A stretch of 64,000 nt of DNA from Nocardia exalbida NBRC 100660. GTDB taxonomy: Bacteria > Actinomycetota > Actinomycetes > Mycobacteriales > Mycobacteriaceae. This document shows, one piece after another, positions 25,840 to 34,534 of this stretch. A model generated the notes under the pieces. The model ran no database searches. It was not told where the DNA came from and was given only the letters and a program-made list of their open reading frames with translations. The stretch covers positions 36,742 through 100,741 of the forward strand of contig NZ_BAFZ01000048.1 in assembly GCF_000308575.1 (NCBI RefSeq), read 5' to 3'. Numbering within the stretch: the stretch's first letter is position 1; the number at the start of each line of letters is the position of its first letter. The position numbers and the translations under genes are program-made.

Positions 25840-25863
25840 GAACTGGAAAGTGAGGTGGTTCCG

Positions 25864-26196
25864 ATGTGGTCCACCGTCGCCCTGTCGCTGGTCGCCGGGA
25901 TCCTCGGGGTGAACGCCGTTCCGCACTTCGTGAAAGGCATGATGGGGGAGGAGTTCCCGAACGTGACGGGTAACGCGCCGGTCCGCAACGCCGTGGCCGG
26001 ATTCCTCGGACTGCTGCTGACGGCGATGATCGCGTCCTGGGCCGACCTGCCGAGTCATCCCTGGGCCGGCGCTGTGGGGATCGGCCTGGGCGGCCTGAGC
26101 ATGGCGATCTTCCACGGCCTCGGCGGGGCCTACCGGCTCAACACCGCGCTGGGTCTGCCGAATCCTCCTCGTCAGCTGCACTCGACGGTGGCGTGA
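25864..26196 (+). CDS. Small integral membrane protein
   Basis: 110-aa protein with about three to four hydrophobic segments (VALSLVAGILGVNAVPHFVK, AVAGFLGLLLTAMIASWADL, VGIGLGGLSMAIFHGLGGAY). It belongs to a widespread actinobacterial family of small membrane proteins found beside TetR genes; no function is established. I choose ATG 25864, after a GTGAGG site. An upstream ATG at 25834 would start inside operator 2. Expression is probably controlled by the divergent TetR. Confidence 0.7.
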   Translation: MWSTVALSLVAGILGVNAVPHFVKGMMGEEFPNVTGNAPVRNAVAGFLGLLLTAMIASWADLPSHPWAGAVGIGLGGLSMAIFHGLGGAYRLNTALGLPNPPRQLHSTVA

Positions 26197-26302
26197 TCCG
26201 AGATTCACGCCGGTGGTGGACCTTCGACGAGGCCTCCCGTGGCTGCCTCGTCGTCGGTCTCTCCGCCCTTCGGCGATCATTCGGCGCCTCGAGGGCGCGG
26301 GG

Positions 26303-27734
26303 TCACCGAGTCGGCGCCGGGGAGGTACCGGCTCCGGCTGTGATGCCGACTCCGACGAGCACCGCCGCCAGGGCGAGAATCGCCGAACCGGCTTCGAACG
26401 CGAGCCGGAAACCCTGAGTGAGGGCGGCCTCGACGGGCGTCCCCGACGCCAGCGACGCGGTACTCCGGTGGATCGCGAGGGTGCTGAGCAACCCCAGTCC
26501 GAAAGCGCCCCCGAGTTGTTGAGTGGTGGTCACCAGTCCGGAGGCCAAGCCGGTGATGTCCTCGTGGGTTTCGCCGACAGCGGCGATGGTGATCGATACG
26601 AACGCCAAGCCCATGCCGAATCCGGCCGCCAGCATGCCCGGCAGTAGCTCCAGGTATCCGTCGGTCGATGACAGGCGCGACAGCGCGAGCATGCCCAGGC
26701 CGCAGGCAACCATGGCGGTGGTCAGTACCGTGCGGACGCCCAGGCGCGGGGTCAGGGTCGCCGAGGTCGCGAAGCCCGCGATCACCAACGCGCAGAACGG
26801 CAGCCACGCCGCGCCGGTGCGAGCCGGGGTGTAGTGCATGACCTGCTGCAGATGAGGGTGAGGAAGAACAGCATCGACAGGATCGCCGAGCAGAACATGA
26901 CATTGGCCGTATTGGCGACGGCGCGATCGCGATCACGGAAGAACGACAGGGGTACCAGCGGTGATTCGTGGCGCCGTTCGCGCACGACGAACGCGATCAA
27001 CAGCAGCAGGCCGCCACCCAGGCGCAACGCCGTCGTCGGCCAGGCGGCCCGGCCGCTGTCGATCAGCCCGAGGTCGAAGGCCGCGACAGCACCGGTGATC
27101 AGGGCCGCGCCGAGCCCATCGACGCGCGGCCCGCCTCCGGTCGTGCGTGCCTCCGAGGTGACCAGCCGGGGGATCGCGACCAGCGCGACCAGCGCGATCG
27201 GCACATTGATCAAGAAGCACCAGCGCCAGCTCGCGTACTGGGTGATGACGCCGGAGAGCACCACGCCGAGCGTGGCGGCCAGGCCGCCGAGACCGGCCCA
27301 GATACCCAGGGCGCGACTGCGTGCTCGCGGATCGGTGAACAACCCCGCGACGATGCTGAGCGCCGCCGGACTGGCGAGCGCGCCGCCGATGCCCTGCCCC
27401 GCACGGCTCGCGATGAGCATGACCTCGTTCTGGGCGAGACCTGTTGTCAGGGAAGAGGCCGCGAAGACGGTAACGCCCACGAGGAAGACTTGTCCGCCGC
27501 CGAACAGATCGGCGCACCGGCCGCCGAGGATCAAAAACCCCCGAACAGCGGGAGGTAGGCGTTGACGACCCAGGTCAGCGCGCTCTCGGACATGCCGAGC
27601 GAGCGCTGGATCGTGGGCAGCGCGACGTTCACCACGGTGTCGTCGAGATTCAGCATCATCTGGACCGTGCACAGCAGGGTCAACGCCGAATAGGCCGTCG
27701 GCATCGTGCGCGGCGCGATAGTCGGAGCGGTCAT
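26303..27734 (-). pseudogene. MFS drug exporter (DHA2 type), broken by two frameshifts
   Basis: The pieces together encode a 14-helix major facilitator exporter of the EmrB/QacA class, but in three frames. Piece 1 (27734 to about 27535) has the start MTAPTIAP and the motif LNLDDTVVNVALPTIQRSLG. It then hits a TGA after LFGGF in a GGGGGTTTTT tract. Piece 2 (about 27540 to 26850) resumes with FLILGGRCADLFG and runs to FFLTL. Piece 3 (about 26850 to 26303) resumes with VMHYTPARTGAAWLPF. One added base at each junction restores the family sequence (T near 27533 and T near 26847). All else is well conserved, so the lesions are recent or are sequence errors. The gene is divergent from marR and its promoter lies among MarR-type palindromes. 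Confidence 0.8.
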
Positions 27735-27747
27735 ACTGTCCTCTTAT

Positions 27748-27810
27748 TGGTGGTGTACCACTAATGTCTGCGCCATCATGGCATCGGCACATACTGGTGG
27801 TCAACCACCA
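27748..27810. promoter_or_regulatory. Two MarR-type palindromic operators
   Basis: Site 1 is TGGTGGT-GT-ACCACTA (27748-27763), one mismatch from perfect. Site 2 is TGGTGGT-CA-ACCACCA (27795-27810), perfect. They sit 47 bp apart between the exporter start (27734) and marR (27840). The same 7-2-7 architecture in both makes them the likely binding sites of the divergent MarR protein. Confidence 0.75.
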
Positions 27811-27839
27811 ATTGTTTCGGTTCTGGGTAGGCTGGGCGA

Positions 27840-28262
27840 GTGAGCGAACCCCGGGAGACGCCGAGCACGGCGGAGTTGGTCGACGTGCTGCAGCGTGCGG
27901 TCGGCTTGGTGCGCACGCATTTCGCCGCCGCCACAGCGCGTTTGGGGGTGACTCCGGCGCAGGCGAAAGCCTTGGGGCGATTGGCGACGCCACTGACACC
28001 GAAGGATCTGTCCCTCCAGCTGGGTGCCGACCTGTCGAATACCGCGAGCGTGGTGGATCGCCTGGAGGCGCTGGGCCTGGTGCGCAAGGAGATTCACCCG
28101 TCCGATCGCCGTGCGCGCCTGCTGACGCTCACCGACCGGGGGGAGGAGCTGCGGAAAACGCTCGACCGGGAGGTGTTCGGCGACGTTCCCGCGCTGGCCG
28201 TGCTCGACGAGGCGGAGCGCAAGCAGCTGTACGGGCTGCTGCGACGTGTGACAACCGGCTGA
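27840..28262 (+). CDS. MarR family transcriptional regulator
   Basis: 140-aa winged-helix regulator. The recognition region is LTPKDLSLQLGADLSNTASV, followed by VDRLEALGLV and the wing RKEIHPSDRRARLLTLTDRG, as in MarR/SlyA. The start is GTG 27840, with a TAGGCT -10 box at 27828-27833 only 6 nt upstream (leaderless). It is divergent from the MFS exporter, with two strong palindromes between them, so it probably represses both in the absence of a ligand. Confidence 0.88.
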   Translation: MSEPRETPSTAELVDVLQRAVGLVRTHFAAATARLGVTPAQAKALGRLATPLTPKDLSLQLGADLSNTASVVDRLEALGLVRKEIHPSDRRARLLTLTDRGEELRKTLDREVFGDVPALAVLDEAERKQLYGLLRRVTTG

Positions 28263-28723
28263 GCCGGTCGGTCTGGGCGCCGCTGGGCGGTCACTGGAGG
28301 AGGGGCGCCGCTGCGTCCGGCCGCCGAGTGGTGAGGAAACGGTCTCGGATCGGTGACCGTGTCCAGGAATTTGCCGTCATCGGTGTATCCCGGGCTCCCC
28401 GACGACTCGGCGGCTCGGGCTCGTATGGGGTATGCGAAACATGGCACATCGAAATGGCGGACGGCGATGCCGCTGTTTCGCGGTCTTTCGCGCAGTGCCG
28501 CGATTAGCGAGAAAATCGTCCTGGGGGTGCGGGAACTATCTCGCCCGCGGCGATTGTCGTCCGAAATGGAATCGAGCGCCCGCGTAGTCCGGCCACCGCG
28601 GCGGTACCCCGCGTGCTCGTCGCTCGGTCATGAGAATTCTTCGGTGAAATTCTGCCGGTCGACGAACGGTGATGCCGGACGGTGCGCCGCTTCATTCCCG
28701 ACCGTGCTCCGGGCGCGCAAAAC
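28263..28723. other. Non-coding or unassigned stretch
   Basis: No convincing gene on either strand. GC is locally lower than in the flanking genes. Open frames here lack ribosome-binding sites, start-codon context and recognisable sequence. The right end is bounded by a reverse-strand terminator. Confidence 0.5.
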
Positions 28724-28756
28724 AGTGGCCCAGCCTTGGCGAGAGGCTGGGCCACT
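28724..28756 (-). terminator. Reverse-strand intrinsic terminator
   Basis: A perfect 13-bp stem (28724-28736 with 28744-28756, 7-nt loop). Read on the reverse strand it is followed by GTTTT. It lies 12 nt after the stop of the small ORF at 28769-28981 and supports transcription of that ORF. Confidence 0.8.
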
Positions 28757-28768
28757 TCGAACTCGGGT

Positions 28769-28981
28769 TCAGCTTGCGGTAGCAGGTACCCACCGGACCG
28801 CGGGTGCGGCCGGACGGTTCCGCATGGCAGCGAAACTGTGCCGCGCGGGACTGATGAACGCGGTGAACCAAGAGCGGCGGTGCTCGGCGAGCGCCGCCGC
28901 GACAGCAGGGATGTGAATGCAGTGCACTCGCCCCGCCATGCCCAGGCGGTGGCGACCCGTCTGGTTGATTCTGGTGCCCAA
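28769..28981 (-). CDS. Small orphan protein, 70 aa
   Basis: A 70-residue basic ORF rich in Ala, Arg and His, with segments GMAGRVHCIHIPAVAAALAE and RSWFTAFISPARHSFAAM. It has a single Cys and no signal or membrane helix. Not a family I recognise. Evidence that it is a gene: a TTG start with AAAGGA 6-7 nt upstream, a TAATCT -10 box at 29028-29033 about 45 nt upstream, and an intrinsic terminator with T-run just after the stop. An alternative in-frame ATG lies 14 codons in. It sits between marR and coaE in a stretch without other genes. Function unknown. Confidence 0.55.
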   Translation of the reverse strand: MGTRINQTGRHRLGMAGRVHCIHIPAVAAALAEHRRSWFTAFISPARHSFAAMRNRPAAPAVRWVPATAS

Positions 28982-29289
28982 TGGTGTTCCTTTGCTTCGC
29001 TGGTGTCGGCCTGGATCGCCACGGCGAAGATTAGCGGAACGAAACTGCGGGGCAGAGTATTTTGCCCGAGTAATTGCCTCGGCGTGTCGGAAAGTCGCCG
29101 CGGCCGAACCGTAAACTTCCGGAATTGTTGCGAATCGGTCTCGGCGCAGTCACGGATCGGGCAAATAGCACCACCGGTGGTGGAATGCGCAAGCCCACCG
29201 GGTGATCGACCGGATCCACCGTTCCCGCGGGTCGGGACCCGATCGGGGCGGCGGATGCCCGCGCGCGGGCCGGATGCGAGACTGGTCGA

Positions 29290-30501
29290 ATGTTACGAAT
29301 CGGCCTCACCGGAGGCATGGGCGCGGGGAAGTCGACGGTGGCTCGGGCACTCGCCGACCTGGGCGCGGTGGTCATCGACTCCGACCTGATCGCCCGGGAG
29401 GTGGTCGAACCGGGCACCGAGGGGCTGGCCGCTCTGGTCGAGGCGTTCGGTGCCGACATTCTCGCCGCGGACGGCAGCCTCGACCGGCCTGCCCTGGCGG
29501 CCAAGGCCTTCGGTGACGACGCGGCGCGCGCGAAACTGAATTCGATCACCCACCCGCTCGTGGGAAAGCGCACCGCGGAATTGATCGCGGCCGCGTCCGC
29601 GGACGCCATTGTGGTGCAGGATATTCCGCTTCTGGTGGAAAACGGCCTTGCGCCGCTGATGAATCTCGTGCTCATCGTCGACGTCGACGCCGAAACACGT
29701 ATTCGCCGCCTGGTGGAATTCCGTGGTGTGGCGGAAGCCGATGCGCGGGCGCGTATCTCGGCGCAGGCCACCGATGAACAACGCCGAGCCGTTGCCGATG
29801 TGTTGCTGGATAACAGTGGCGCACCCGGTGTCGTCGAGGCCGAGGTGCGCAGGCTGTGGGCCGAGCGGTTGGTGCCGTTCGAGCGCAACCTGCGTGCCGG
29901 GACACCCGCGCGCCGTGACGGCATCCGGCTCGTGCCCGCCGATCCGGCCTGGCCCGCGCAGGCGCAGCGGCTGATCGCCCGGCTGTGGGTCGCCTGCGGC
30001 AGCGCCGCGTCACGCATCGACCACGTCGGGTCCACCTCGATACCGGGGATGCCCGCCAAGGACGTGATCGATCTACAGATCACGGTCGCCGATCTGGCCG
30101 CCGCCGACGGTTTGCGCGACGCCCTCGGCGCGGCCGGATTCCCGGTACGGCCGGAGACCACCCAGGACAATCCCAAGCCGACACCGCAGGACCCGGCGGG
30201 CGTCGATGCCGCGCTGTGGACCAAACGTTTCCACCAGAACGCCGACCCGGGCCGGCTGGCCAACGTGCACGTGCGCGCCGAGGGATCACCCGGGCAGCAG
30301 TACGCGCTGCTGCTGCGGGATTGGCTGCGCGCGGACGACGAGGCGCGCGCGGAGTACCTCGCCGTCAAGCGCGAGGGCGAAGCCGAAGCCGCCGGGCTGA
30401 CGGGCGCGGAGGCGACCGCCGCCTACCTCGGCGTCAAGGAACCGTGGTTCGACGCCGCCTATGCGAGGGCTCTCGCTTGGCGGGACACGTCGGCGCCCTA
30501 G
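29290..30501 (+). CDS. coaE: Dephospho-CoA kinase fused to a GrpB/UPF0157 domain
   Basis: 403-aa bifunctional-looking protein, as in M. tuberculosis Rv1631 (407 aa). The N-terminal 200 residues are dephospho-CoA kinase, the last step of CoA synthesis (ATP-dependent 3'-phosphorylation). The P-loop is GGMGAGKST at 8-16, followed by DSDLIAREVVEPGT and DIPLLVE. The C-terminal part (about 215-390) is a GrpB domain related to nucleotidyltransferases, with HVGSTSIPGMPAKDVIDLQI and a C-terminal EYLAVKREGE region. GrpB function is unsettled. Start ATG 29290; no strong ribosome-binding site is seen. Confidence 0.95.
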   Translation: MLRIGLTGGMGAGKSTVARALADLGAVVIDSDLIAREVVEPGTEGLAALVEAFGADILAADGSLDRPALAAKAFGDDAARAKLNSITHPLVGKRTAELIAAASADAIVVQDIPLLVENGLAPLMNLVLIVDVDAETRIRRLVEFRGVAEADARARISAQATDEQRRAVADVLLDNSGAPGVVEAEVRRLWAERLVPFERNLRAGTPARRDGIRLVPADPAWPAQAQRLIARLWVACGSAASRIDHVGSTSIPGMPAKDVIDLQITVADLAAADGLRDALGAAGFPVRPETTQDNPKPTPQDPAGVDAALWTKRFHQNADPGRLANVHVRAEGSPGQQYALLLRDWLRADDEARAEYLAVKREGEAEAAGLTGAEATAAYLGVKEPWFDAAYARALAWRDTSAP

Positions 30502-30547
30502 GCCCCGACGAGCGTCCGAACCGGCGCCGGCAGCGTCCCGCAGGGGG

Positions 30548-31072
30548 CTACAGCCAGGTCAAGGTGATGTCCATGGTCTCCAGCCAGCCCTCGAAGGTGT
30601 GGCCGTTGGCGGCGATGCCGTCGATGGCGGCGGTCGCGTGCTGCACGGCGGCCTCGGCGTCGGTGAGGGTGATCAGCCCGGCCGCGTGCGCGGCGATCAG
30701 CTCGTCGACGTCGAGCAGCTGGGTATCGCGCGAGGAGCGCACGATGATGTCGAGATAGTGATCGACGGCCTTCCACTTCTTCGGGGCGACCGCCGTGAAA
30801 TCACCGACGTCGAGGTAGTAGTCCTGGTCGCGCCGATGCGCCGGGAGGTAGTGGAAGACCGTCGCGCGCAGGTGCAGCTTCGGCAGCAGCCAGGACTCGA
30901 TGTAGTGGAACTGCGGATGGTCCGACGTGCGCGCCATGTACAGGCCCCACGGCTCGACGCGGTACTTCTCGACCGGGCGCACGAAGCCTTTCGGATCCGT
31001 GTTCGTCAGATCCGCGATGTTGAAGTACTCGACCTTCGGGCGGTGCACGTCGACGATAGGTGCCTGCGTCAT
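30548..31072 (-). CDS. DUF402 domain protein
   Basis: 174-aa cytosolic DUF402 protein. The family includes FomD and nucleoside di/triphosphate phosphatases that use an Asp/Glu/Tyr metal site. Typical segments are RVEPWGLYMARTSDHPQFHY, SWLLPKLHLRATVFHY and YYLDVGDFTAV, then KAVDHYLDIIVRSSRDTQLL. It ends AANGHTFEGWLETMDITLTW. The start is ATG 31072 on the reverse strand; a TAGATT box lies 8 nt upstream (31081-31086), so it is probably leaderless. The position next to coaE matches Rv1632c in M. tuberculosis. A paralogue with a membrane anchor lies 56 bp upstream. Confidence 0.85.
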   Translation of the reverse strand: MTQAPIVDVHRPKVEYFNIADLTNTDPKGFVRPVEKYRVEPWGLYMARTSDHPQFHYIESWLLPKLHLRATVFHYLPAHRRDQDYYLDVGDFTAVAPKKWKAVDHYLDIIVRSSRDTQLLDVDELIAAHAAGLITLTDAEAAVQHATAAIDGIAANGHTFEGWLETMDITLTWL

Positions 31073-31128
31073 GCATCAAGAATCTACCGTCGCTCTCGAC
31101 CCGTCGAGTCGATGGAGTGATCGGCGGG

Positions 31129-31779
31129 CTACATCCAGGTGAGCGTGATGCCGTGGGTGGCCAGCCACTGCTCCACGCAGTGATCGTGCGCGGCCAGCCC
31201 GTCCAGCACCGCCGTGGCCCGCTCGAACGCTCGGTGCGCCTGTGCGGTGTCGACAAGCCCGGCGGCATGCGCGGCAAGCAGCTCGTCGACCCCGAGGAGT
31301 TCCGCGGTGTGGCGCGGGCGCACGGCGATGTCGAGGTAGTGGTCGACGGCCTTCCAGCGCTTCGGGCCGACCCGGGTGAACTCTCCGATGTCGAGGCGAT
31401 AGACGCGTTCGCGATGGTGTGCCGGGTTGGTCCGCGTCAGCGTCGCGCGCAAGGAGAGTCCCGGCAGCAACCAGGATTCGAGGTAGTGCGAATCCGGTCC
31501 GGCGACCGGCCGCGCCATGTACAGGCCCCACGGCTCGACGTGGAAACGCTCGACCGGGCGGACGAAGCCCTTCGCGTCGGTATTGGTGAGTTCGGCCAGA
31601 TTGAAGAATTCCACCCTGGGCCGGTGCGGCGCCGGGGCGGCCGCGGCGAGTGGCCCCGGTGGGGCGGCCGTGGCGCCGCCGCCGACGGAGGGAACCACCG
31701 CGCGGATGTCTCTGGCGACGTACCCGGCGAGGCCGGTCACGGCCGGCACGGCGACGAGCAATGGAATCAGACCGCTCAT
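31129..31779 (-). CDS. DUF402 domain protein with N-terminal membrane anchor
   Basis: 216-aa paralogue of the neighbouring DUF402 gene, arisen by tandem duplication. The first 45 residues differ: a hydrophobic signal-anchor (MSGLIPLLVAVPAVTGLAGY) and an Ala/Pro-rich linker. The DUF402 domain then follows with HVEPWGLYMARPVAGPDSHY, SWLLPGLSLRATLTRTNPAH and YRLDIGEFTRVGPKRWKAVD. It ends HDHCVEQWLATHGITLTWM, mirroring its neighbour. The start is ATG 31779, with GAGG about 9 nt upstream; a GTG at 31794 is the alternative. The anchor would place the domain at the membrane. Which side it faces is unclear. Confidence 0.75.
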   Translation of the reverse strand: MSGLIPLLVAVPAVTGLAGYVARDIRAVVPSVGGGATAAPPGPLAAAAPAPHRPRVEFFNLAELTNTDAKGFVRPVERFHVEPWGLYMARPVAGPDSHYLESWLLPGLSLRATLTRTNPAHHRERVYRLDIGEFTRVGPKRWKAVDHYLDIAVRPRHTAELLGVDELLAAHAAGLVDTAQAHRAFERATAVLDGLAAHDHCVEQWLATHGITLTWM

Positions 31780-32266
31780 GGCTCTTGTCCTCACGTCCGA
31801 ACAACCAGATCAGGTTACACCTGGGGCGGGGCCACCGCGCGGTTCGAGATAAGCTGTTCTCGAACACGAAACCTATTGCGGCAACGGACATTTCGGACAT
31901 GTAACCGAATGCGCCGAGCGGGCTCGGCGCGGCTGTGAGGCCGCCGGCGCGCCGGCGGCCACGCGTCTGCTTCCGGTAACCCCGTGCCACCGTGAGTGAT
32001 CGGGAGTACGTCCGCAGCGTTTCGTCGAAAATGGTTGGTACGACCCGAGATCGGTGTACCCACGACGCGCAGTCGCGTATCGCTTTGTTTCGGGGTGGCG
32101 CCAGGGTTTCCGGGTAGGCGCGGACTCGTCCCCGGCTCTCGCGTCCGGCGGCCGGTGGGTCGCCGTCCACTCCGAGTGTGACCGGCTTCACATGGTGGGT
32201 TCGGTCCAGTGAAATCCCGGAATCGGGCCCGCCCGCCACCCCGGGAAAGCTGTCGGTGGGTGGGCC
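31780..32266. other. Intergenic region with three inverted repeats
   Basis: No gene is seen in about 490 bp between the divergent DUF402 paralogue and uvrB. It holds an inverted repeat GTTCGAG-N10-CTCGAAC (31842-31865) about 65 bp upstream of the DUF402 gene, and a hairpin GCGCCGAG-N4-CTCGGCGC (31911-31930). It also has a perfect 22-bp GC palindrome at 31939-31960 centred on GGCGCGCC. A reverse-strand TAACCT at 31812-31817 may be the DUF402 -10 box. Confidence 0.6.
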
Positions 32267-32272
32267 TACGCT
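32267..32272 (+). promoter_or_regulatory. uvrB -10 box (leaderless start)
   Basis: TACGCT lies 7 nt before ATG 32280. I see no clear LexA (TCGAAC-N4-GTTCGA) box close by. Confidence 0.55.
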
Positions 32273-32279
32273 GGTGAGC

Positions 32280-34469
32280 ATGGCATTCGCAACCGAGATT
32301 CCGGCGGAGGGCTTCGAGGACAGGGCGGCCGAGCAGCCGCTCGCGCACTCGGAGTTCCGCCCCGTCGGCGAGATCGAGCGCGTCGGCGGCCGGTTCGAGG
32401 TGGTCAGCGAGCACCAGCCAGCGGGAGACCAGCCCGCCGCGATCGCCGAATTGGAGCGCAGGATCAAAGCCGGGGAGCGCGACGTGGTGCTGCTCGGCGC
32501 CACCGGTACCGGAAAGTCGGCCACCACGGCCTGGCTGATCGAGCGGTTGCAGCGGCCCGCGCTGGTGATGGCGCCGAACAAGACGCTCGCCGCCCAGCTG
32601 GCCAATGAACTGCGCGAGATGCTCCCGCACAACGCCGTCGAGTACTTCGTCTCCTATTACGACTACTACCAACCCGAGGCGTACATCGCGCAGACCGACA
32701 CCTACATCGAGAAGGACAGCTCGATCAACGACGATGTCGAGCGGCTGCGCCATTCGGCGACATCCAGCCTGCTGTCCCGGCGCGATGTGGTGGTGGTCGC
32801 GTCGGTGTCGTGCATCTACGGCCTCGGCACGCCGCAGTCGTATCTCGATCGGTCGGTGCAACTGCAGGTCGGCACCGAGATCGACCGGGACGCGCTGCTG
32901 CGGCTGCTGGTCGACGTGCAGTACACCCGCAACGACATGGCGTTCACCCGGGGCTCGTTCCGGGTGCGCGGCGACACCGTGGAGATCATCCCGTCCTACG
33001 AGGAGCTGGCCGTCCGCATCGAGTTCTTCGGTGACGAGATAGAAGCGCTGTACTACCTGCACCCGCTCACCGGTGACGTGGTCCGCCAGGTGGACATGCT
33101 GCGGATCTTCCCCGCCACCCACTACGTGGCCGGGCCGGATCGGATGGAGCGCGCGGTGCGCGACATCGAGGCCGAACTCGAGGATCGGCTCGCCGAGCTG
33201 GAACGCCAGGGCAAATTGCTCGAGGCGCAGCGACTGCGCATGCGCACCCAGTACGACCTGGAGATGATCCGTCAGGTCGGGTTCTGCTCCGGCATCGAGA
33301 ACTATTCGCGTCACATCGACGGCCGCCCGGCCGGTTCGGCGCCCGCGACGCTGCTGGACTACTTCCCGGAGGACTTCCTGCTCGTCATCGACGAGTCGCA
33401 CAACACCGTTCCGCAGATCGGCGGTATGTACGAAGGTGACATGTCGCGCAAGCGCAACCTGGTGGAATACGGCTTCCGGCTGCCCTCCGCGGTGGACAAT
33501 CGGCCGCTGACCTGGGAGGAATTCGCCGATCGGATCGGGCAGACGGTCTACCTGTCGGCCACCCCCGGCCCCTACGAGCTCGGGCAGACCGGCGGTGAGG
33601 TGGTCGAGCAGGTCATCCGGCCGACCGGCTTGGTCGACCCCAGGGTGGTGGTGAAGCCGACGAAGGGCCAGATCGACGATCTGATCCACGAGATCCGGCA
33701 ACGCACCGAGCGCGACGAGCGCGTCCTGGTCACCACGCTCACGAAGAAGATGGCCGAAGATCTCACCGATTACCTGCTCGGGCTGGGGGTCCGCGTGCGC
33801 TACCTGCACTCCGAGATCGACACCTTGCGCCGGGTCGAGCTGCTGCGGCAGCTGCGACTCGGCGAATACGACGTGCTCGTGGGCATCAACCTGCTGCGCG
33901 AGGGCCTGGACCTGCCCGAGGTGTCGCTGGTGGCGATTCTCGACGCCGACAAGGAAGGATTCCTGCGCAGCACCACCGCGCTGATCCAGACGATCGGCCG
34001 CGCGGCGCGCAACGTCTCCGGCGAAGTGCACATGTACGCGGACAAGATCACCGACTCCATGCAGTTCGCCATCGAGGAGACCGAGCGCCGCCGCGCGAAA
34101 CAGGTCGCCTACAACGAAGAGATGGGCATCGATCCGCAGCCGCTGCGCAAGAAGATCGCCGACATCCTCGACCAGGTGTACCGGGAGGCCGACGAGACCG
34201 AGGTGGAGGTCGGCGGCTCCGGCCGCAATGCCAGCCGCGGCAGGCGTGCGCAAGGCGAGCCAGGACGAGCGGTGAGCGCGGGCGTGTACGAGGGCCGCGA
34301 CGTCAAGTCGATGCCACGCGCCGAACTCGCCGATCTGGTCAAAGAACTGACGGCGCAGATGATGAACGCCGCGCGCGAGTTGCAGTTCGAGCTCGCCGGA
34401 CGTCTGCGCGACGAGATCGCGGATCTGAAGAAGGAACTGCGCGGCATGGACGCCGCCGGATTGAGTTGA
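32280..34469 (+). CDS. uvrB: Excinuclease ABC subunit UvrB
   Basis: 729-aa DNA-damage-verifying helicase of nucleotide excision repair, acting with UvrA (encoded at 45965) and UvrC. Walker A GATGTGKS is at 73-80, followed by the damage-probing beta-hairpin region [20 protein letters not shown]. The DESH helicase motif and QTIGRAARN are intact. The C-terminal UVR domain ([14 protein letters not shown]) that contacts UvrC is present. The protein is nearly superimposable on mycobacterial UvrB, with an N-terminal insert of about 15 residues ([12 protein letters not shown]). The ATG at 32280 follows a -10 box by 7 nt. Confidence 0.97.
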   Translation: MAFATEIPAEGFEDRAAEQPLAHSEFRPVGEIERVGGRFEVVSEHQPAGDQPAAIAELERRIKAGERDVVLLGATGTGKSATTAWLIERLQRPALVMAPNKTLAAQLANELREMLPHNAVEYFVSYYDYYQPEAYIAQTDTYIEKDSSINDDVERLRHSATSSLLSRRDVVVVASVSCIYGLGTPQSYLDRSVQLQVGTEIDRDALLRLLVDVQYTRNDMAFTRGSFRVRGDTVEIIPSYEELAVRIEFFGDEIEALYYLHPLTGDVVRQVDMLRIFPATHYVAGPDRMERAVRDIEAELEDRLAELERQGKLLEAQRLRMRTQYDLEMIRQVGFCSGIENYSRHIDGRPAGSAPATLLDYFPEDFLLVIDESHNTVPQIGGMYEGDMSRKRNLVEYGFRLPSAVDNRPLTWEEFADRIGQTVYLSATPGPYELGQTGGEVVEQVIRPTGLVDPRVVVKPTKGQIDDLIHEIRQRTERDERVLVTTLTKKMAEDLTDYLLGLGVRVRYLHSEIDTLRRVELLRQLRLGEYDVLVGINLLREGLDLPEVSLVAILDADKEGFLRSTTALIQTIGRAARNVSGEVHMYADKITDSMQFAIEETERRRAKQVAYNEEMGIDPQPLRKKIADILDQVYREADETEVEVGGSGRNASRGRRAQGEPGRAVSAGVYEGRDVKSMPRAELADLVKELTAQMMNAARELQFELAGRLRDEIADLKKELRGMDAAGLS

Positions 34470-34485
34470 CCCGGATCGCAGCGGC

Positions 34486-34527
34486 GCTGCCTCCGCGGGC
34501 CGTTCGCCGGACAACCGCGGAGGCAGC
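34486..34527. terminator. Bidirectional terminator between uvrB and the VOC gene
   Basis: A perfect 13-bp stem (34486-34498 with 34515-34527, 16-nt loop) lies between the convergent ends at 34469 and 34535. Confidence 0.7.
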
Positions 34528-34534
34528 CGAGCCG

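Noticed and set aside
27530..27545. Possible programmed -1 frameshift (G GGT TTT followed by TGA) in the MFS gene
   Set aside because: The heptamer fits the X XXY YYZ rule and slippage would restore the frame, but the same gene has a second frameshift without a slippery site, and exporters of this family are not known to use frameshifting. A lesion or sequence error is simpler.
28504..29022. 172-codon reverse ORF overlapping the 70-aa small gene
   Set aside because: It overlaps the better supported 28769-28981 frame and runs straight through the terminator at 28724-28756.
31842..31865. LexA/SOS box for uvrB
   Set aside because: GTTCGAG-N10-CTCGAAC has half sites in the opposite orientation and wrong spacing from TCGAAC-N4-GTTCGA, and lies over 400 bp from the uvrB start.
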